The notes beneath the pieces are model-generated. The model did no database searches. It was not told the origin of the DNA and saw nothing but the letters and a program-made list of their open reading frames with translations. Positions 25,732 through 34,764 of a stretch of DNA of 64,000 nucleotides are shown in pieces. Position numbers and translations under genes: made by a program. Positions within the stretch are counted from its first letter, which is position 1; each line of letters begins with the position of its first letter. The stretch lies in the NCBI GenBank assembly GCA_002702705.1, contig PABH01000028.1, positions 186,001-250,000 on the forward strand, written 5' to 3'. Source of the stretch: Anaerolineaceae bacterium. Lineage in GTDB: Bacteria > Chloroflexota > Anaerolineae > Anaerolineales > Anaerolineaceae.

Positions 25732-28700
25732 TTATACTTGTTCTTGTTTTAGTTGAACAAAAAATTGCTGTAAGCGTGGAATTTCAATTTCCAATGCTTC
25801 CAGATTTTTTTCCGTATTGGAGAGATCCGAAAGACGGGCCTCATCATCAATCTGTTTACTTAATTCGACCATCCGGTAGGCTTCAAACGTTGCAGAGACA
25901 CCTTTTAAATTATGGGCGACTTTAGAGAGTGTTACGGCATCTTGAACTTCATAGGCACGGCGCATATTTAGAAATAATTCGTGGGACTGAACAATATAAT
26001 CTGAGAACATTTCCATAAAAAAGTCCATGTCATCACCAAAACGTTCCAATGCGATATCGATGTTGATTGGTGCTGTGATTTTTGAGGTCTCCGTGAAGGG
26101 TTCCATGCTTGAACGGTCTTCCAAAACCCCGGATTGAATGATCCATTTATCTAAAACCGACATCAATTCTTTTGGACGTAATGGTTTGGAAAGATAATCG
26201 TCCATGCCCGCTTCCAGGCAGCGCTCGCGGTCACCCTTCATGGCGTGAGCTGTTAAAGCGATAATGGGAATATGGACTTCCGGGCCTTCTGTTTTGCGAA
26301 TGGTACGTGTTGCTTCCAGACCGTCAAATTCCGGCATTTGTACATCCATTAATATCAGGGTGTAAAGGCTTTTTTGTAAGGCTTGAATGGCTTCATACCC
26401 GTTGTTTACAACATCCACTGAATATCCTGCTTTTTGCAGCATCAGTACAGCCAGTTTTTGGTTGATGGGATTATCTTCTGCCAAAAGAATTTTTGCATAT
26501 TTTCGTTTTTCTTCAGCCAAGGTATGTTGGGTGACCAAGGTTCTTTTTTTATGATCATCCCGATTGAAATTGCTAAAGATCGATACGATTGAATCATATA
26601 ACTGTTTTTGTTTGATAGGTTTTACCAAATAACCTGCACAACCGATTTCTTGAAGCCGTTTGGCATCACCCCGTTGGCCCATAGAGGTTAAGATAATGGT
26701 TACCGTGTTGTTAATCAATTCATCAGCCATGATGGTGCGTAAAGTGTCTTCACCATCCATTTCCGGCATTTGCATATCCAACAACACCAATTCATACGGT
26801 TTGCCTATTTTTGCAGACTTCCTTAATTCTTCCAAACCTGCTTTACCACTATCGACCAAAACAACATTTAAATCAAAATTTTGTAATGTTTTTTCAAGGA
26901 TCATCCGGTTGGTTTGGTTATCGTCGATGACCAGAACAGAAAGCCCTTTTATATCCACAGGTACTTGCAGTGGTTTTTCCGGTTTTCCGTTTTGTTGTTT
27001 GGTTAAAGAAGCGGTGAAAAAAAAGGTCGACCCCTCGCCTAGTGTCGAACGAACGCCGATATGTCCGCCCATCATCGTTGTCAGTTGTTTGGAGATACTT
27101 AAGCCTAAACCGGTGCCACCGTATTTTCTGGTAGTAGAACTATCTACCTGGGTAAACTGGTCAAAAATTGCAGCTTGCCTTTGTTCCGGAATACCGATGC
27201 CGGTATCACTGACCTCAAATCGAATATTGGCTTTTGTTTCACTTTCTTCTTCTGTGCGTACCCGTACAACAATCTCCCCTCTTTCAGTGAACTTTATTGC
27301 ATTTCCAATCAGATTAATTAAAATTTGACGAATACGGCCTGGATCACCAATTAATTTTGATGGCGTATCGTGATAGACCAGACAGGCCATTTCAAGTCCT
27401 TTATTTTCGGCCCGTTCTGCCATCGTTGCGACGACCGATTCTACTGTTGTTCGCAGGTCAAATTCTATCTCTTCAAGGTCTAAATGACCGGCTTCAATTT
27501 TGGAGAAATCCAAAATATCATTTAATAAAGTGAGTAATGTGTCTGCGCTTTCACGAGCAAGATTCAAATAATCCGCTTGTTCCGTATCTAAAGTGGTGCC
27601 TTGTGTGAGCTCGATCATACCAATAATGCCGTTCATTGGTGTTCGAATTTCATGACTCATGTTTGCTAAAAATTCACTTTTAGCCTGGTCGGCAGCCTCT
27701 GCAGCTCTGCGTGCTTCAATTAATTCAGTTATATCATGATAGATTGCCAGTGCACCAATACTTTTTCCGTCGATTTTTATTGGCACTCCAGCCAGTTCAA
27801 CTTCGATTTTGCTGCCATCTTTATGAACTCTAGTAGCAAACCGGTTTACACGTGAGCCGTTCATAACCTGTTTGGTTATTGCTTCCCCTTGATTATAAAT
27901 TTCTTCCGTGGTTACCAAACGGTCAAGGTTTTTACCCAGCACTTCATTTTTTGTATAACCGTATAAATCTTCAAAGGCTGGGTTGCAGGACACAATATTT
28001 TCTTCTGAATCAAGGGTGACAATGGCTACCGGGCTATTCTCAAACAGGGTTTCAAAAAACTGTTTCTGACGTAGAATCTCGGTTTCTGCTAATTTTTGAT
28101 TTGTGATATTGCTAAACACAAAAATGGAGCCTATGGAATCTTTTTCCAATGGAACAGGATACTTTGAAACCAGAAACCATCCTTCCATAATGGGAATTTG
28201 AATTTCAGAGCCTTCTGAAGTATATGTTGTGAGATCGATCGTTTCATCAAGGAAGAAAGTTAATCCAAAATCTTTTCCAATAATTTTTTGATAGGTGGTA
28301 TTTAGATTTTTAATAACTGCTTGATTGCACCGCAAAATCGCACCATTCGGATCAACAACGATTACCATATCTTCAACTGCATCAAAGGTTGCTTCCCAAG
28401 TCCGTTTTGCCCTTCCGATCGTTTCTTCGATATGCTGACGTTCCAACACTTCATTTTCTAGGGCTTTATTTATCCCTTCGATTTCAGCAGCACGCGTTCC
28501 AATTAATGCTTCCAGTGTTTGAAAGGTGTCGAAATTTTTGTTTTTTTCCACCCAATAGAAATAAGATAAAACGGTAAAAAATATTGGTGTAAGATAAATC
28601 AGCCAAACCCATGGAGAAAAACTATGTAAGATACTAATCGAAGTTATTGTTATAGGGAGATTATTGATTTGAAATAGAATCAAAAACAAAAAAAACAGCC

Positions 28701-28773
28701 CGGCAAGGCCAGTTATGAATCCTAAGAATAGATAGGTTAAGATCTTTGGCGTTGATTTTTGGGGTGTGGACAT
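25732..28773 (-). CDS. Hybrid sensor histidine kinase with two PAS, two receiver and one HPt domain
   Basis: This 1013-residue BarA-like membrane kinase begins with two transmembrane helices (about 12-33 and 47-68) and a short coiled coil. Two PAS domains follow (about 120-230 and 240-355), the second with the PAC sequence RVHKDGSKIEVELAGV. The HisKA motif is FLANMSHEIRTPMNG with His374. HATPase_c has NLIGNAIKFT, DTGIGIP and GGTGLGLSI. Two receiver domains follow, with LVLLDMQMPEMDG and LILMDVQMPEFDG. The C-terminal HPt domain has His954 in VAHNLKG. All phosphorelay residues are present. No partner regulator is adjacent. Confidence 0.95.
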   Translation of the reverse strand: MSTPQKSTPKILTYLFLGFITGLAGLFFLFLILFQINNLPITITSISILHSFSPWVWLIYLTPIFFTVLSYFYWVEKNKNFDTFQTLEALIGTRAAEIEGINKALENEVLERQHIEETIGRAKRTWEATFDAVEDMVIVVDPNGAILRCNQAVIKNLNTTYQKIIGKDFGLTFFLDETIDLTTYTSEGSEIQIPIMEGWFLVSKYPVPLEKDSIGSIFVFSNITNQKLAETEILRQKQFFETLFENSPVAIVTLDSEENIVSCNPAFEDLYGYTKNEVLGKNLDRLVTTEEIYNQGEAITKQVMNGSRVNRFATRVHKDGSKIEVELAGVPIKIDGKSIGALAIYHDITELIEARRAAEAADQAKSEFLANMSHEIRTPMNGIIGMIELTQGTTLDTEQADYLNLARESADTLLTLLNDILDFSKIEAGHLDLEEIEFDLRTTVESVVATMAERAENKGLEMACLVYHDTPSKLIGDPGRIRQILINLIGNAIKFTERGEIVVRVRTEEESETKANIRFEVSDTGIGIPEQRQAAIFDQFTQVDSSTTRKYGGTGLGLSISKQLTTMMGGHIGVRSTLGEGSTFFFTASLTKQQNGKPEKPLQVPVDIKGLSVLVIDDNQTNRMILEKTLQNFDLNVVLVDSGKAGLEELRKSAKIGKPYELVLLDMQMPEMDGEDTLRTIMADELINNTVTIILTSMGQRGDAKRLQEIGCAGYLVKPIKQKQLYDSIVSIFSNFNRDDHKKRTLVTQHTLAEEKRKYAKILLAEDNPINQKLAVLMLQKAGYSVDVVNNGYEAIQALQKSLYTLILMDVQMPEFDGLEATRTIRKTEGPEVHIPIIALTAHAMKGDRERCLEAGMDDYLSKPLRPKELMSVLDKWIIQSGVLEDRSSMEPFTETSKITAPINIDIALERFGDDMDFFMEMFSDYIVQSHELFLNMRRAYEVQDAVTLSKVAHNLKGVSATFEAYRMVELSKQIDDEARLSDLSNTEKNLEALEIEIPRLQQFFVQLKQEQV

Positions 28774-28916
28774 ACTTCCTCTACTGTATAATTTAATCTA
28801 ATCCATTATAAAACTAGCAGAATTAAGATCGTCAAAAGTTTAGCTGCTTTTTGGATAAAATTTACTTATTATTAATTTGTGACAGGAATTGTTATCAATT
28901 AAAAAGGCTAAATTCC

Positions 28917-29774
28917 ATGAAACTTGTTCATTATATTGATCCGGATCAATTTTTAACCCTTGTTTTGAAATTGTTTGGTGATCAGGAAGCACGTTATAAT
29001 CTTTTACTGAGTTTGGTAAAACGGGTTGTTGAGAATCCCAATTATTATGAAAAAGAGCCATTAATGACTGCGGTCTATGAGGAAAATCAAGTTATCTTAT
29101 TGGCTTTTATGACCACTCCACCAAGAGATTTGTTACTGGTATCTACACAGGAATATCCATCAGCCGCACTGGATATGCTCGCTGATGATTTGTGGCAGAA
29201 GGGGATATCCATACACGGCGTAAACTGCGAAAAAACGCTTTCCGCAGCTTTTGCACACTTGTGGGGTCATCGTGGAGCACTAAAACCTGAAATCGGAATG
29301 CGACAGCGGATTTACCGGTTAGATCGGGTATTCAAACCCATTCCTAGTCCAGGTAGTTATCGTAAAGCAACAGAGCAGGATAAACCGATTCTACTTGATT
29401 GGACTATCCAATTTATGAAAGAAGCTATGGGGGAAGAAGACCCTGAACGGGCAGAAAAACTAGTTGACTTACAAATCCAAACGGGGAATTTATTTGTCTG
29501 GGAAGATGAGTACCTTGTAAGTATGGCAGCGAAAACAAGAGAGACAAATCATGGTGCTGTAGTTAGTCTCGTCTTTACTCCATTAGAAAAACGAGGAAAG
29601 GGTTACGCATCAAATCTGGTTGCAGTTTTAAGTCAAAATTTATTAAATCAAGGGTTTACGTTTTGCGCTTTATTCACGGATCTTTCAAATCCAATTTCTA
29701 ATGCAATTTACCAACAAATTGGTTATTATCCGGTAGCGGATATGGATCAATATGTGTTTTCAAAAGAATTGTAA
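28917..29774 (+). CDS. GNAT family N-acetyltransferase
   Basis: This 285-residue protein has an N-terminal region of about 130 residues, which is not recognised, and a C-terminal GNAT domain with acetyl-CoA loop EKRGKGYASNLV (the R-G-x-G-Y/x-A pattern) and the late N-A-I-Y-Q-Q-I-G-Y-Y motif. It acylates an unknown amine. The start at ATG 28917 (MKLVHYID) is preferred; an in-frame TTG 66 bases upstream has no ribosome site. It converges on and overlaps by 28 bases the next gene on the - strand. Confidence 0.88.
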   Translation: MKLVHYIDPDQFLTLVLKLFGDQEARYNLLLSLVKRVVENPNYYEKEPLMTAVYEENQVILLAFMTTPPRDLLLVSTQEYPSAALDMLADDLWQKGISIHGVNCEKTLSAAFAHLWGHRGALKPEIGMRQRIYRLDRVFKPIPSPGSYRKATEQDKPILLDWTIQFMKEAMGEEDPERAEKLVDLQIQTGNLFVWEDEYLVSMAAKTRETNHGAVVSLVFTPLEKRGKGYASNLVAVLSQNLLNQGFTFCALFTDLSNPISNAIYQQIGYYPVADMDQYVFSKEL

Positions 29775-30169
29775 AAGTGATCTTTGATTTGTTTCAGAAC
29801 CAATGGTAGCGTCTTTACCGATTCATATGGAAAAATGGCCGTAGCGATGCCTTTTAAAGTATTAGAAACCTCCACATGAGGTGGGTGAATGACATAAACA
29901 GGTATGTTCAGAGCGTATGCATATCCTGCTTCTAAACCGATCCCAACTCCTTTTTCAGAAAATTCAATTAAAACAAATTGGCATTTGCGAATGGTTTCAA
30001 AAGATATTCGCATTAACTCCTGTGGATCAAAAGAAAAATCTCCCCATTTTTCTACGTGCTGCATTATGTTTATACAATCCAGATTTATGGATTTGCAAGT
30101 ATCAGAGATGGAGAGAATCAAATCTTTATTTTTATTATCCGGATGATATTTGATCGCTAGATAAATCAT
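29747..30169 (-). CDS. Nucleoside 2-deoxyribosyltransferase-like protein
   Basis: This 140-residue protein has a small Rossmann-like fold. The stretch FVLIEFSEKGVGIGLEAGYA resembles the nucleoside 2-deoxyribosyltransferase motif, in which a Glu followed by GYA binds the nucleoside, and IPVYVIHP follows. It starts 7 bases after the stop of the HAD-like gene, so they form a two-gene operon. The activity is tentative; related proteins of this fold are often annotated only as hypothetical. Confidence 0.6.
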   Translation of the reverse strand: MIYLAIKYHPDNKNKDLILSISDTCKSINLDCINIMQHVEKWGDFSFDPQELMRISFETIRKCQFVLIEFSEKGVGIGLEAGYAYALNIPVYVIHPPHVEVSNTLKGIATAIFPYESVKTLPLVLKQIKDHFYNSFENTY

Positions 30170-30176
30170 TTGCTGG

Positions 30177-30545
30177 TTATTTGTTCCATGGTTTAAATTT
30201 TAATAATTCTTGCGGGTCAAACCACTTACCTTGAAAATTAATGGCTCGATCATCGATTGTCAAAAAGGCTTTTGGTTTTTCCTTTGCAAACTCAACTTCT
30301 GGAAAACCATGTTTTTTCATCCAGGCCTGCATGGCTTCGGTACCACCCGGTTGATTGCTGCGTGAACTGTAAATAACCACTTTAAAATAATTCTGGGCAT
30401 TGGTAACGAATTCAACTGCTCCTGGGGTGGGGTCATCGTCAATCACTGCTGCACCTTTCCAGCCATTGCGGTACCAATGCAAAACCCCATCAAAATCCAG
30501 GCTTAAAACGGGTTTGAATTTTCTGGTTTTTTTAATTGATGTCAT
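30177..30545 (-). CDS. Small HAD-like protein
   Basis: This 122-residue protein starts its fold with LSLDFDGVLHW (the HAD motif I DxDGV, with both aspartates present), a motif II-like VVIYSSRSNQPGG and a motif IV-like FLTIDDRAINF. It lacks a cap domain. AAGGAGA precedes its ATG by 4-5 bases. Such minimal HADs include phage-type polynucleotide phosphatases and uncharacterised phosphatases. Its neighbour is a nucleoside-enzyme-like gene, which points weakly to nucleotide work. Confidence 0.75.
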   Translation of the reverse strand: MTSIKKTRKFKPVLSLDFDGVLHWYRNGWKGAAVIDDDPTPGAVEFVTNAQNYFKVVIYSSRSNQPGGTEAMQAWMKKHGFPEVEFAKEKPKAFLTIDDRAINFQGKWFDPQELLKFKPWNK

Positions 30546-30568
30546 CGGATCTCCTTAAGAAACTATGC

Positions 30569-31099
30569 TTAAGATTCTACCCGAATTTCTCCAACAAAAA
30601 ACCAGGAATCCACAATTACTTTTTTGGATTGATTGTTATAATCCGGATTGGAGTAATTTAATGTGCTCAAGAAGTGATCTTGTTTATGCCCAAGAACTTT
30701 GCTATCCGTGATAAATGCTTTTGAGCTGACTTTTAATCCCGCTGATTGTGGTTCTCGGATGCGGATATCTCCAACGAAACTAAACAATTTGATTTGGGTA
30801 ATACCTTCAGGAATAATTGCCTGACTAAAGTCCAGTTCTACAGATCCAACAAAAAACCAAATTTCTTGTGGAGAAACCTGCCAACTATTTCGAAAATCAA
30901 TATCACCAAGTGGTTTAAAAATAAAGTTCGTGTTTGCATCTAAGGTTTTTGGACGAAAAACGATCAAAAGTCCAATACCAATGATTAATAACGGCAGTAA
31001 AATTGACCAAAGATTGATTTGGAATAATGTATTAAAGATCGCTATAATTCCTAAAGTAATCAATCCGATCCCAATCACTAAGGTTGTCCGATTTTGCAT
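30569..31099 (-). CDS. LiaF-like membrane protein
   Basis: This 176-residue protein has two transmembrane helices (about 7-25 and 29-47) and a C-terminal beta-solenoid-like domain with repeated 'F.G....D' elements (IWFFVGSVELDFS, LFSFVGDIRIREP, SWFFVGEIRVES), typical of the LiaF/cell-wall-active antibiotic response group. Known LiaF proteins modulate the LiaSR two-component system in Firmicutes. No such pair is adjacent here, so its role may be different. GGAGG lies 5 bases before the ATG. Confidence 0.78.
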   Translation of the reverse strand: MQNRTTLVIGIGLITLGIIAIFNTLFQINLWSILLPLLIIGIGLLIVFRPKTLDANTNFIFKPLGDIDFRNSWQVSPQEIWFFVGSVELDFSQAIIPEGITQIKLFSFVGDIRIREPQSAGLKVSSKAFITDSKVLGHKQDHFLSTLNYSNPDYNNQSKKVIVDSWFFVGEIRVES

Positions 31100-31159
31100 A
31101 TAATCCTCCGGTTGGTTTCTTTGTATGTTTTATATACGTAAAAACCGCTTGTAAAGTTG

Positions 31160-32041
31160 CTAAATGTGTTTCACTTTTTTAACACGCACCTGTGCTAAAA
31201 CAATTGCGGACATAACCAAAACACTGCCGATTAATTGTTCGAGTGTTAATAATTCTCGTAAAAATAAAAAGCCTAATACAGCGGCGAACACAGATTCCAT
31301 ACTTAAGATTAAAGCTGCATCGGTTGGGGGAGCGTATTTTTGACCAACAGCTTGCAAAGTGAATCCAATCGCAACAGAGGCAATCCCGTTATATACGATC
31401 GTCCACCACAAATTGGGCACTTGTTGAATGGCTGCGGGTTCAATGATAAAACCTGTTAAAAAACTAAAAAAAGCACATATAAAAAACTGCCCCACTGCAA
31501 AATGAAGCGCAGGCGTATGTTGAACGGATCTGCCCACCACAATGACATGTAAGGCCCATAATACGGCTCCTGCTAACTCGAGTAGATCACCAATAGCCAT
31601 TTTAAATTCGCCGCCATTGCTCAATAATAACATTCCCAGAATTGCCACAAATGCAGCTAACCAAACATTCCAGGTTTGTTTTTGTTTCCAAAAGAGCAGC
31701 AGGAAAAAAGGAACAAAAATTACATATAAACCGGTGATAAATCCGGCATTGGCTGCTGTGGTGGTACGCATACCAGCTTGTTGTAATGCGCCTGCCGAAA
31801 ACAATAATAAACCGGCGGCAAAGACGCCAAGGGCATCTTTTTTATGTATGGTTAACCTGAACTTGATTAAGGGGAGAATTAAAAGTGCACCTAATAAAAA
31901 GCGACCCCCATTATAAAAGTAGATGCTCATGTGTGGAGCTGCTACTCGTTGGGCAATGAATCCGCTGCCCCAAACAAAGGAGGTTAACAATAAGAGTAAA
32001 TCGGCTTGAATTCTGGTTAATGGTCGGGGGTTTTTTAACAT
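31160..32041 (-). CDS. DMT-superfamily transporter with two EamA domains
   Basis: This 293-residue membrane protein has about ten hydrophobic segments in two EamA repeats (residues 10-140 and 150-285). It contains LLLLTSFVWGSGFI at the first helix and AALILSMESVFAAVLGFLFL in the second repeat, both characteristic. The family exports amino acids, metabolites or drugs. The substrate cannot be assigned from sequence. Confidence 0.92.
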   Translation of the reverse strand: MLKNPRPLTRIQADLLLLLTSFVWGSGFIAQRVAAPHMSIYFYNGGRFLLGALLILPLIKFRLTIHKKDALGVFAAGLLLFSAGALQQAGMRTTTAANAGFITGLYVIFVPFFLLLFWKQKQTWNVWLAAFVAILGMLLLSNGGEFKMAIGDLLELAGAVLWALHVIVVGRSVQHTPALHFAVGQFFICAFFSFLTGFIIEPAAIQQVPNLWWTIVYNGIASVAIGFTLQAVGQKYAPPTDAALILSMESVFAAVLGFLFLRELLTLEQLIGSVLVMSAIVLAQVRVKKVKHI

Positions 32042-32110
32042 GATGCTTCCAGGTTAATTGAGATAGTAGATTTTCTCAAATAAAACCTGTTTCGGGAAGG
32101 GCGGCCAGAC

Positions 32111-33259
32111 TTATTCAGGGTTTTTTAGGATTTTATGAGGATAATCAGCCGACCGGTTTTGAAACCGTAATATACGCTCGTTACAGATATGGCCATCGCG
32201 TATGTGAATAGCGCGTTGAATTGTATCATCCTTATCCCAGGAAGATTTACCTTTTGTTATGGTGGGTAGATAAGGCAGCAGGCTTTTTGAAATTTCCCAC
32301 GAGGCATTGTTCCATAAATAGGAGGAGGTATGATCAACCGCGTAATACCATGCTTCTGCAATTGGCAGAATGGGTTCTTGAAAGGAGGTAGGGCGTGAAA
32401 ATGGAAATCCCATTCCCTCATCTCTGGCTATATCAATAATCAATACACCGCGTTTTAAACGGTTAATTTCTTCCATCTTCATAAACATGATTGGATTGAT
32501 TAAATCTTGCCGGATACCGTTTACGATAATATCTGCCTGGGCAATCTCATCAATTAATGGGTTCCGACTGCGATCAGTATGGATCGCAATCAACTCACCA
32601 TTTTGGTCAAAACCTAATTGGTGGTAGGTTGTATCATAGGTTTGTGGGGCGATAAATGTATGAGAAGGCCGGGTGTAGATATGAATATCTTTATATCCTA
32701 GTCCTTTTAAAGCCTGTAAAGCGCCTCGGCTGACAGATCCGGAGCCTACAATCATAACCCGTTGGTTGACACCATAATGTCCATCTATGCCGCGCAGCCT
32801 AAGGGCATCTAACACACCGGCATATCCGGCAATTTCATTGTTTTTATGAAAAACGTGATATTGAAACTCACCTTTGCGATTCCATTTATGCATCGATTCC
32901 CAAGCAATCATTGTCAGGTTCAAGTCAATTGCGGCTTGGGTAATCCAGGTTTCCTCAACACAGTGCAGCCAACCCCAAAGGGTTTTACCAGGTTTTATGT
33001 ATGGCAGATCCGCTTCAACGGGTTTTGGAATAACAATTACATCACATTTTTCAAATACCTCATGACGGGATAATATACCACCGCATAAATCGGCTATATG
33101 CTCATCTTGAATTTGAAACGGCTTTCCATATCCTTCCTCAAAAAAAAGTTTTTTTCGGGTGGAAACATTGATCCAATCAATTTGCTCCGGATGAATTGGA
33201 ACCCGTTTTTCGTTTTCTTTTAAGGAACTACCAATCACGCCAATGCTAAGTGAATTCAT
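32111..33259 (-). CDS. N5-(carboxyethyl)ornithine synthase-like / alanine-dehydrogenase-family enzyme
   Basis: This 382-residue protein resembles the alanine dehydrogenase N-terminal domain (ENEKRVPIHPEQ) and has a central NAD(P)-binding Rossmann site VMIVGSGSVSRGAL. The segments KTLWGWLHCVEE and LNLTMIAWESMHKW look like carboxyethylornithine synthase of lactic bacteria, which reductively joins pyruvate with ornithine or lysine. The start at ATG 33259 has GGAG 8 bases upstream. No partner genes for opine use are nearby. I am sure of the superfamily, but less so of the reaction. Confidence 0.75.
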   Translation of the reverse strand: MNSLSIGVIGSSLKENEKRVPIHPEQIDWINVSTRKKLFFEEGYGKPFQIQDEHIADLCGGILSRHEVFEKCDVIVIPKPVEADLPYIKPGKTLWGWLHCVEETWITQAAIDLNLTMIAWESMHKWNRKGEFQYHVFHKNNEIAGYAGVLDALRLRGIDGHYGVNQRVMIVGSGSVSRGALQALKGLGYKDIHIYTRPSHTFIAPQTYDTTYHQLGFDQNGELIAIHTDRSRNPLIDEIAQADIIVNGIRQDLINPIMFMKMEEINRLKRGVLIIDIARDEGMGFPFSRPTSFQEPILPIAEAWYYAVDHTSSYLWNNASWEISKSLLPYLPTITKGKSSWDKDDTIQRAIHIRDGHICNERILRFQNRSADYPHKILKNPE

Positions 33260-33442
33260 AGAATTACTCCATAACAGTGGGTTAAAAGGATCAGGCAAAC
33301 TTTGGGTGTTTTTGTCTGGTTCATTTCTTATTTATCTTACCTGTGAAATGGTGAATTGGCAAACAAAAAGCATCAAGTTTTGTGTTACACTTTTGCTATT
33401 CAAGAATAGTCATAAAAATTTAGATAAACCAGGTAATCGTAA

Positions 33443-33904
33443 ATGGAAAATCAAACCCCATTTTGGAAAAGTAAATCGTTAGCAGAACTCAACACCCAGG
33501 AGTGGGAATCTTTGTGTGATGGGTGTGGTAAATGCTGCTTGTTCCGTTTGATTGATGATGATACAGAGGAATTGTTTACCACAAACGTAATTTGTAAATT
33601 GTTCAATGAGGAAACCTGTCAGTGTACCGACTACGTTAATCGTACAACCTTAGTGCCGACTTGCTTAAAATTGGATGCTGATCTGGTAAAAGAATTGGAT
33701 TGGATGCCGTTTACCTGTGCGTATCGTTTATTAGCAGAGGGAAAGGACTTGCCCTGGTGGCATCATTTGGTATGTGGAAATAAAGAGATGGTACATTCCG
33801 TCGGGGTTTCAGTGCGGGGAAAAGTAGAATTTGAAACAGAAATCGATATGGATGATCTGGAAGATCATGTGGTGGATTGGTTTGATCAAAAGTGGATGAT
33901 ATAG
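33443..33904 (+). CDS. YcgN-family cysteine-cluster protein
   Basis: This 153-residue protein belongs to the UPF0260/YcgN group, defined by conserved cysteines likely to bind zinc or an iron-sulfur centre. Cysteines at 25, 28, 31 and 32 (CDGCGKCC), 51, 59, 61 and 74 are followed by two more after residue 90. FWKSKSLAELNTQEWESLC at the start is also typical. Its function is not established. Confidence 0.88.
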   Translation: MENQTPFWKSKSLAELNTQEWESLCDGCGKCCLFRLIDDDTEELFTTNVICKLFNEETCQCTDYVNRTTLVPTCLKLDADLVKELDWMPFTCAYRLLAEGKDLPWWHHLVCGNKEMVHSVGVSVRGKVEFETEIDMDDLEDHVVDWFDQKWMI

Positions 33905-34005
33905 GATTGGGGTATTATCAGTTTCGTTGCTTTGATTTGACTATTTTCCTCGTTTTAGAAGTCTTGATTAGCCTTCCTTTAGGCAGAAATATCTAACCAC
34001 GGAAA

Positions 34006-34746
34006 TCATACGATTTCTTTAAGGTCCAATAAAGTTTCCAATTGATAGTCTGGTTGGATGTGGCGGTGCTGCTGATTAAACTCGGTTCTACCGCGCCGTT
34101 TGATCCAGGCACTATGGATACCAGCGTTTTGCGCGCCTAATACATCGTTTGCTAATTTGTCACCTACCATTAGATAGGACTCTTGCGGATATTCAAAATA
34201 CTGAATTGCCTCGTTAAAAATGGCGGGATGAGGCTTTCGCAGCCCATAGGCTGCGGATATTATGATTTTTTCAAAATATTGATTCAATTGGTATTTTGAT
34301 AATAGGGTATTTACATCAATTGTATCACTGGCGTTTGTGATTAAACCCAACCGGTAACCTTGTGAAGTTAACCAGGTAAGGATCTCATAGGCGTCTTTTT
34401 CGAGAAACCAATGATTTTGGGAAACACGATACATTTCGACCAAAGCAGTTTCTATGGTTGAATCCGAAATTTTTCCGACCCCCAGTTTTTCCAACGTGAT
34501 TTTTAACATTTCAATACTGGTATATTCAATATATGTAATTTCCCTTTGTTTGTAATACCACTGCATTTGCTTTGAAAATGCCGTTAAAAATGCTATTTTC
34601 TCAACCTGGATGCCCTGTTCAATAAGACTATGGAAAAGGGCCAGGTTGGATTGAATCAACATTTTTTCCCACTTCCCATCAAAATAAATAAGTGTATCCC
34701 CTAAATCAAAGAGGATCACGTCAAATGATCTGTTTTTTTGAATCAA
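34006..34746 (-). CDS. HAD-superfamily hydrolase
   Basis: This 246-residue HAD protein has motif I ILFDLGDTL (nucleophile Asp14), an alpha-helical C1 cap (about 25-110), motif II LGLITNASD, motif III Lys in AYGLRKPHPAIF and motif IV MVGDKLANDV. The residue two after the nucleophile is Gly rather than Asp, a variant seen in many 'DLGDTL' HADs. It shares the strand and is close to a 2-hydroxyacid dehydrogenase gene 18 bases upstream, so they are probably cotranscribed. The substrate may be a sugar or glycolate phosphate, but this is unknown. Confidence 0.9.
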   Translation of the reverse strand: MIQKNRSFDVILFDLGDTLIYFDGKWEKMLIQSNLALFHSLIEQGIQVEKIAFLTAFSKQMQWYYKQREITYIEYTSIEMLKITLEKLGVGKISDSTIETALVEMYRVSQNHWFLEKDAYEILTWLTSQGYRLGLITNASDTIDVNTLLSKYQLNQYFEKIIISAAYGLRKPHPAIFNEAIQYFEYPQESYLMVGDKLANDVLGAQNAGIHSAWIKRRGRTEFNQQHRHIQPDYQLETLLDLKEIV

Positions 34747-34764
34747 ACAGCCGCCTCTCTGAAC

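Noticed and set aside
26660-27328. A 222-codon open frame on the + strand opposite the hybrid kinase.
   Set aside because: It lies wholly antisense to the well-supported kinase catalytic and receiver domains and has no domain resemblance or ribosome site.
29747-29774. The 28-base overlap of convergent genes as a sign that one is false.
   Set aside because: Both frames keep clear family features to their ends, and short convergent overlaps are common.
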